NCBI GenBank assembly: GCA_027339635.1 | Contig: DAHWNZ010000025.1 | Span: 1-33,302 of the forward strand | Origin: AG-12 sp027339635 | GTDB lineage: Bacteria; Chloroflexota; Dormibacteria; Aeolococcales; Bog-877 | Length of the DNA stretch: 33,302 nucleotides | Reading direction: 5' to 3' | Part shown: positions 29,072 to 33,302 of the stretch, one piece after another | Position numbering within the stretch: position 1 is the first letter of the stretch | Layout: every line of letters starts with the position of its first letter | Made by a program: the position numbers and the translations under genes | The notes under the pieces: generated by a model | Told to the model about the DNA's origin: nothing | The model's database searches: none | What the model saw: the letters and a program-made list of their open reading frames with translations, nothing else

Positions 29072-30469
29072 ATGAACCCTCAACCTTCAGGACGAATAGC
29101 TCACCTGCCGACCGAGACCAGCGGGCGCTGGTCGGGCAACCGCAACCGGCCGGCGCCCGGGTTCTTGCCCGAGCCTCCGGAGTCTCTGGAGGACCTCGGT
29201 CTGCCCTTCTCCGCCGTCACGGACCTGATCCTAAAGATCATGTATTTCAACGGCAACATCCTGGGTCGGGACATCGCCGCAAGAGTGTGCCTACCATGGA
29301 AGATCACCTCCGAGGCGCTGACCTTCCTGGCCAACGAGGGCTATTGCGCCACCACCGGGATCCGCGGGTCCCATGGGCCGGGCACCGACTTCGCCGAGAG
29401 CCTGCAGTACGTGGTCACGGCCAGCGGACGTGAGCGAACCAGAGAGATCTTGGACCTCAACCAATATGCCGGGCCGGCTCCGGTGCACCTCGACGACTAC
29501 CTCGATAGCGCCCGGTCCCTCTCCGAAGAATCTCCTCGGATCTCGGAGAGCGCCCTCAAGCAGGCGCTGGACCACCTGGTGGTGCCGTCCCACCTGATAG
29601 ACGTGGTGGGAACCGCCCTCACAGGACGCCAGGCCCTCTTCCTCTATGGACCTCCCGGCAACGGCAAGAGTTCCATCGCCGATTCCTGCGCCATGGTTCT
29701 GGGCGATCCGATCTTCATCCCCCACGCTCTGTATGTGCACGGGGAGATCATTCGCCTGTTCGATCCGGTCCACCACCGCCTGGTTTCCGGCCCACCGATG
29801 GTCCACGACAAGCGCTGGGAACTGGTCTACCGCCCGGTGGTCCACGCCGGCGGGGAACTGAAGGGAAACGAGCTGGAGTTGGCGTTCGACCGCCGTCTTG
29901 GCTACTACGAGGCGCCCCTTCAGCTCAAGGCGAACGGAGGGATCTTCCACGTCGACGACTTCGGCCGCCAGATGATCCCACCGCGGCAGATCCTCAACCG
30001 GCTCATCGTCCCGCTGGAGTCCGGGATCGACTACCTCAACGTGGCCCGGGCCGGCACCACGGTCAGCGTGCCGTACGCGACCGTGCTTCTGCTCTCAACC
30101 AATCTCGACCCCGGGGAACTGGTCGACGAGGCATTCCTGCGCCGGGTGCGCTACAAGGCGCTGGTGCCTGATCCCACCCTGGAGGAGTTCCGGCTCATCT
30201 TCCGGCGCGTATGCCAGGAGCGGTCGGTGCACTACGAGGAAGAAGCCGTGGACCACCTGCTCCGCACCCACTACGAGCCGGTGGGTCGAGCCCTGCGAGG
30301 CTGCCACCCGCGGGACATCGTCGACCAGCTGATCGCGACCTCGCGATATCTGGGTGAGCCACCGCGGCTGAGCAACGACCTGATAGACAGGGTCGCCAGG
30401 GCCTACTTCTCCGACATCAGGCCTCATGCCGACCAGCACCTCGGCGGGTCCGCCCGCACCCTCAGCTGA
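29072..30469 (+). CDS. MoxR-like AAA+ ATPase with N-terminal helix-turn-helix-like domain
   Basis: From the ATG at 29072 the product has 465 residues; a TTG at 29000 is the weaker alternative. The region about 45-95 (PFSAVTDLILKIMYFNGNIL, ARVCLPWKITSEALTFLANEGY) looks like a winged helix. Walker A is GPPGNGKSS (193-201), Walker B is IFHVDDFGR (291-299), sensor 1 is STN (342-344), and the arginine-rich DEAFLRRVRYK follows. An ATPase family with this motif layout is, to my knowledge, often seen near Tad/Flp pilus loci, with no defined function. That fits the three Tad-like genes upstream. It converges with the diguanylate cyclase gene and overlaps its end by 8 bp. Confidence 0.85.
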   Translation: MNPQPSGRIAHLPTETSGRWSGNRNRPAPGFLPEPPESLEDLGLPFSAVTDLILKIMYFNGNILGRDIAARVCLPWKITSEALTFLANEGYCATTGIRGSHGPGTDFAESLQYVVTASGRERTREILDLNQYAGPAPVHLDDYLDSARSLSEESPRISESALKQALDHLVVPSHLIDVVGTALTGRQALFLYGPPGNGKSSIADSCAMVLGDPIFIPHALYVHGEIIRLFDPVHHRLVSGPPMVHDKRWELVYRPVVHAGGELKGNELELAFDRRLGYYEAPLQLKANGGIFHVDDFGRQMIPPRQILNRLIVPLESGIDYLNVARAGTTVSVPYATVLLLSTNLDPGELVDEAFLRRVRYKALVPDPTLEEFRLIFRRVCQERSVHYEEEAVDHLLRTHYEPVGRALRGCHPRDIVDQLIATSRYLGEPPRLSNDLIDRVARAYFSDIRPHADQHLGGSARTLS

Positions 30470-31961
30470 GGGGAATCGCGGCCGGCCTTCCCAGACGTCC
30501 AGCGCCGGCCGCCGAGCCGGACTTTGCCTGGTAGAGGGTTCGATCTGCCAACTGCAACAGTGCTCCGGAGTCGGCGGCATCGGTCGGAAGCAGCGCAACT
30601 CCCGCGCTGAAACACCTCCCTGGGAAGCCGCGCTCGAGAGCGGCCCTGGTCCGGGCCAGGCTTCGGCCGGCGACTGCGTGGTCCGCCGTCGGCAGCAGCA
30701 TCGCGAACTCATCGCCACCGATCCGGTACACCCTGTCCTCTCGCCTGCCGGAGCGCCGCAGAGCGTCGGCGAGCCCAGCGAGAAGCCCGTCGCCGGCACC
30801 ATGCCCGCCCAGGCCGTCGTTGACCTGCTTCAGGTTGTCGACGTCGATCAGGATCAGCGCCAAGGTGGTCTCGTCGCGGCGGGCCAGGTTTGCCAGCTGT
30901 ACCAGGTCCTCGTCGAAGGCTCGCCGGTTCAGGAGTCCGGTGAGAGGGTCGCGGAGCGCCTGCAGGGAGCGCATGTCCAGGAGGCGTCGGTGCGCGTGCA
31001 GCAGAACCGCCTGCCGGATCACGAGCAGAATGCTGACCGTGAGCGCGCCCGCCACCAGGCCGCGGCCCAGGCTGCCGTGGACGTGCCCGGCAATGGCCAT
31101 GCCCAACGCCACGAGCACCAAGATCCCCACGGGGACGTACGGCAGGTAGGCGCGCACCGATGACCACTCGTCGTCCCCACCGATCAGGACGTCGGGTGGG
31201 GTGATCGCCAGCTCCGGGGACAGCGCTATCACGATCAGGCCGGGACCATAGATGGCCTGTACCCACCAGGGGATTGAGGGATGCCCCAGGAGATCGAAGG
31301 CGACATGGACCGAGGCGAGGCACAGGGCGCCTCCCAGACCTCCGACCAGGGCAACGAAGTCCATCTGCTGGGCGGGCCGCACCCAGCCGAGAGCTATCCA
31401 GACGGTTCCCACGAAAACAGCCAGTTCCAGACTCCAGGCCAGGCCGACCGAGAAGCCCCTGATGCCCTCGGTCGTCGCCAGGGGAACAAGGATCAGAGGG
31501 CCAACCAGCGCCAGGACCGCGACGACGAGAATGGCCAGGTCCAGCACGGAGGCGGCCCTGCGCTCAGAGGGATGATGCTCGCCCACGTAATGAACCACGG
31601 CAGCGACCAGCACCACGGCCCCGGCGATCAGGGCACCACCAGCCACCATCGCGAGCGCGGTGCTCCCGAGCAGGTCCAGCGCCCCGGACCCGGCAAAGCT
31701 TATGCCGAACATGACCATGGCGGCCTCGAGCAATTGGAAGTAGCGGCGGCCAAAACTCCCCCGCTTGATGTGGAAGCTGAGAGCCACGACCCCGCAGAGG
31801 ACCGCATCCGCCAGTTCAATCCAGCCCCGAGCGGAGCCGTTGCCGCCCCCCATCAGCCACCCTACGGCGACCGCGCCGAGCGCCGCCAGGTAAGCGGCCG
31901 CCGCCACCGTTACCAGAGCGCGCCTACGTGACAGCGCCAACCCGGAGTGCATGACCGGCAC
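30462..31961 (-). CDS. Multi-pass membrane diguanylate cyclase (GGDEF domain)
   Basis: The product is up to 499 residues (GTG at 31961; ATG at 31952 is also possible). About 10 hydrophobic segments fill the first ~320 residues, a membrane sensor of unrecognised type. The GGDEF domain starts at DPLTGLLNRRAFDEDL (residue ~338); the metal-binding IDVDNLKQVND, the catalytic GGDEF (415-419) and the inhibitory-site RxxD (RRED, 406-409, five residues before GGDEF) are all intact. It should make cyclic di-GMP from two GTP and be product-inhibited. Its 3' end overlaps the AAA+ ATPase gene tail to tail. Cyclic di-GMP often governs surface appendages, a loose link to the Tad-like genes. Confidence 0.92.
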   Translation of the reverse strand: MPVMHSGLALSRRRALVTVAAAAYLAALGAVAVGWLMGGGNGSARGWIELADAVLCGVVALSFHIKRGSFGRRYFQLLEAAMVMFGISFAGSGALDLLGSTALAMVAGGALIAGAVVLVAAVVHYVGEHHPSERRAASVLDLAILVVAVLALVGPLILVPLATTEGIRGFSVGLAWSLELAVFVGTVWIALGWVRPAQQMDFVALVGGLGGALCLASVHVAFDLLGHPSIPWWVQAIYGPGLIVIALSPELAITPPDVLIGGDDEWSSVRAYLPYVPVGILVLVALGMAIAGHVHGSLGRGLVAGALTVSILLVIRQAVLLHAHRRLLDMRSLQALRDPLTGLLNRRAFDEDLVQLANLARRDETTLALILIDVDNLKQVNDGLGGHGAGDGLLAGLADALRRSGRREDRVYRIGGDEFAMLLPTADHAVAGRSLARTRAALERGFPGRCFSAGVALLPTDAADSGALLQLADRTLYQAKSGSAAGAGRLGRPAAIPLS

Positions 31962-32996
31962 AGGGTCTCACGGCTGACCCGCAGGATCCTTGCAGGTCTC
32001 GTTACGATGCTGAATCCGATCTGTTGAGAGGACAGATGGTGTCCTGCGCGAACGCAGGTCCGCAGGGCCGAGCGGCCAGCCCTCCACTGGGGCCCATCTC
32101 CAGGGTAGCCATTGGCAGTGTCACCGAGACAGACGGGCGGGCTGGGACCCGCTGGCACACCCGAACGAGGAACCGGCTGCGGCTTTGTGAGACCGCTGTC
32201 CGACCGCCTCGCCTCCGCGCCCGCCGGTGACCACCGCTCAGAACCGCGCCGGCTTGGACGCCAGGACTGAAGTTCATCGGGGGTCCCCCTTCTACGACGG
32301 CGGTGGATTCCCGGCGCGCGCCTCAGGCGAGCTGCCGCGGCTGGACGTCGAGGAGGTGGGGCCAGTCAGAGGTGGGTCGGGCCTGCATTTGCAATACCAC
32401 TTTGGCATCGATTCAATCTCCGGGGCCAAGAGGGGCTGGTGGCCGGGATCGATTTCAAGCCCAGGGCCAAAACGCTCGCAAGGGAACTTGCCTCCATGCT
32501 TGACTTGGGGGCCCGCTCATCTGTGGGAGTCTATCCACAGCAGGCAGACCTCGGCGCCGCCTTCCAGATGATCTACTCGACCAAGGCGGTGCTTCGGGCT
32601 TGCGGTGGTCCAGCCGTAAGCACAGCCGAGTTGAGCACGGGTCAACCGTTCCCGACCGAGCCGTTTCTGCGGAGTGCCCATGAGCGGCACTCGGGCGGGA
32701 CCAACGGTGCTTCCTACCTGGACTCTGCCAGGCATCCCCCCGCCGTCTCGGGTCTTGCGCCACGCGGGTGGCGGACCTGAGGCCTTGGCAGGTCGGACCG
32801 GACCTCGCACCCCCCAACCCGCCATGTTGGCGCTGCCCAGGTAGTAGCTCTCCCCATCAGCGGGTTGGCCTGCCGCAGCGATTCGCTGGTCGAGCATGAG
32901 TGCGATGTCGCCAAACATCGCTCTCTCAATACGGCGAGCTCAGCGATCAACTCCCCGATGCGATGGACCAGCGCCACATCATGGGGCGCCGTGGTC
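31962..32996. other. Long gap without a convincing gene
   Basis: No recognisable protein or RNA gene is seen in these ~1,035 bases. Open frames exist on both strands but have no known motifs and overlap each other. The least poor is a plus-strand frame from a GTG at 32439 to 32780 (113 residues, with DFKPRAKTLARELASMLDLG and DLGAAFQMIYSTKAVLRAC), whose first 60 residues look protein-like and the rest not. No tRNA, repeat or clear terminator was found. The region may be a decayed gene remnant plus promoters for the flanking minus-strand gene. Confidence 0.5.
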
Positions 32997-33302
32997 TCAG
33001 CGGCCGCCGCTTGCGCGATAGTCGCCAGCGTCGTACAGCAGTCGGAGGGACTGAATCCTGCCCTGGGCAACTTGGAAGAACTCGGCGAACCGCACCACCC
33101 CATCGGGCATCTGCGCATCGTAGAGCGCAGCCGCCTCATCCCCCACCCAAACCTGTTGGAGCATGCACAGACCACGCATCGTCGCAGCAAACCCGGAGAC
33201 TCCCTTGATGAAGCGTTCCGCGCCTGACACGTGGCCGGCGATCGGACCCTCGAAGTCGAGGTCGGGGGCCAGGATGGACCTCAGGCCCTCCTCGTCAAAG
33301 GA
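32997..33302 (-). CDS. SnoaL-like / NTF2-fold protein (5' end cut by window edge)
   Basis: The frame is open from the window edge to a TGA at 32997, giving 101 residues of the C-terminal part. It reads SFDEEGLRSILAPDLDFEGP at the edge, then HVSGAERFIKGVSGFA, MLQQVWVGDEAAALYDAQMP, VRFAEFFQVAQGRIQSLRLLYD. The pattern of an xxLAPDLxFEGP strand, a GAExFIxG helix and a C-terminal hydrophobic strand matches small SnoaL-like nuclear-transport-factor-2 fold proteins. These include isomerases, cyclases and many proteins of unknown role. The N-terminal ~20-30 residues are missing. The function is not inferable from context. Confidence 0.75.
   Translation of the reverse strand, partial: SFDEEGLRSILAPDLDFEGPIAGHVSGAERFIKGVSGFAATMRGLCMLQQVWVGDEAAALYDAQMPDGVVRFAEFFQVAQGRIQSLRLLYDAGDYRASGGR

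Noticed and set aside
32439..32780. Plus-strand open frame of 113 residues with a protein-like first half
   Set aside because: No family match, weak GTG start, no ribosome-binding site and an atypical second half; listed only as part of the gene-poor gap.
32517..32918. Minus-strand frame after the SnoaL-like gene (starting MFGDIALMLDQRIAAA)
   Set aside because: The first 20 residues look plausible, but the rest is low quality, it overlaps other frames and it has no ribosome-binding site.
32865..33227. Plus-strand frame opposite the SnoaL-like gene
   Set aside because: It is antisense to a recognisable protein and has no motif.

Overview
This is a high-GC bacterial chromosome segment. About three quarters of it is one of the most conserved gene neighbourhoods in bacteria, the ribosomal-protein and RNA-polymerase superoperon, read on the minus strand. 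The right end holds a plus-strand accessory cluster. GC-rich codon use, a FurA/CatR-like regulator, zinc-binding (C+) forms of S14, L24 and L33, a beta' subunit with a long coiled-coil insertion, and an actinobacterial-type RpoB core suggest an Actinomycetota, Chloroflexota or Dormibacterota-like organism. The sequence alone does not settle the phylum.

Layout on the minus strand, in transcription order from about 24.96 kb down to 1: rpmG, tRNA-Trp(CCA), secE, nusG, rplK, rplA, L10 leader, rplJ, rplL, rpoB, rpoC. A break at 11.5-13.1 kb follows, holding a convergent Fur-family gene and an ECF sigma factor with a small zinc-finger anti-sigma candidate. Then come rpsL, rpsG, fusA, tuf, rpsJ, rplC, rplD, rplW, rplB, rpsS, rplV, rpsC, rplP, rpmC, rpsQ, rplN, rplX, rplE, rpsN and rpsH (cut by the window edge). 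The str, S10 and spc blocks are continuous with very short gaps or overlaps. Two strong housekeeping-type promoters are readable: TTGACC-17-TATACT before rpmG and TTGACA-17-TAGAAT before rpsL. Several starts are non-ATG (rpmC, secE, rpoC, probably rpsL = TTG; rplP, nusG, rpmG = GTG), and most are backed by a GGAGG-type ribosome-binding site.

The plus-strand region at 25.1-30.5 kb looks like one accessory programme. It has a single-pass membrane protein with a Pro/Gly-rich tail, three Tad-like proteins (one TadG-like and two TadE-like) in an overlapping operon, a second ECF sigma factor, a second single-pass protein with the same N-terminal FD-WL-SELR motif and a His/Pro repeat tail, and a MoxR-like AAA+ ATPase. 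The ATPase converges with, and overlaps by 8 bp, a minus-strand multi-pass membrane diguanylate cyclase with intact GGDEF and inhibitory-site motifs. No Tad secretion ATPase, platform protein, secretin or Flp pilin is present in the window.

From 31.96 to 33.0 kb there is about 1 kb with no convincing gene, and the window ends inside a minus-strand SnoaL-like protein. The most interesting parts are the sigma-linked Tad-like module with its recurring FD-WL-SELR membrane proteins, and a 17-bp operator-like palindrome with a third half-site between the first ECF sigma and fur.
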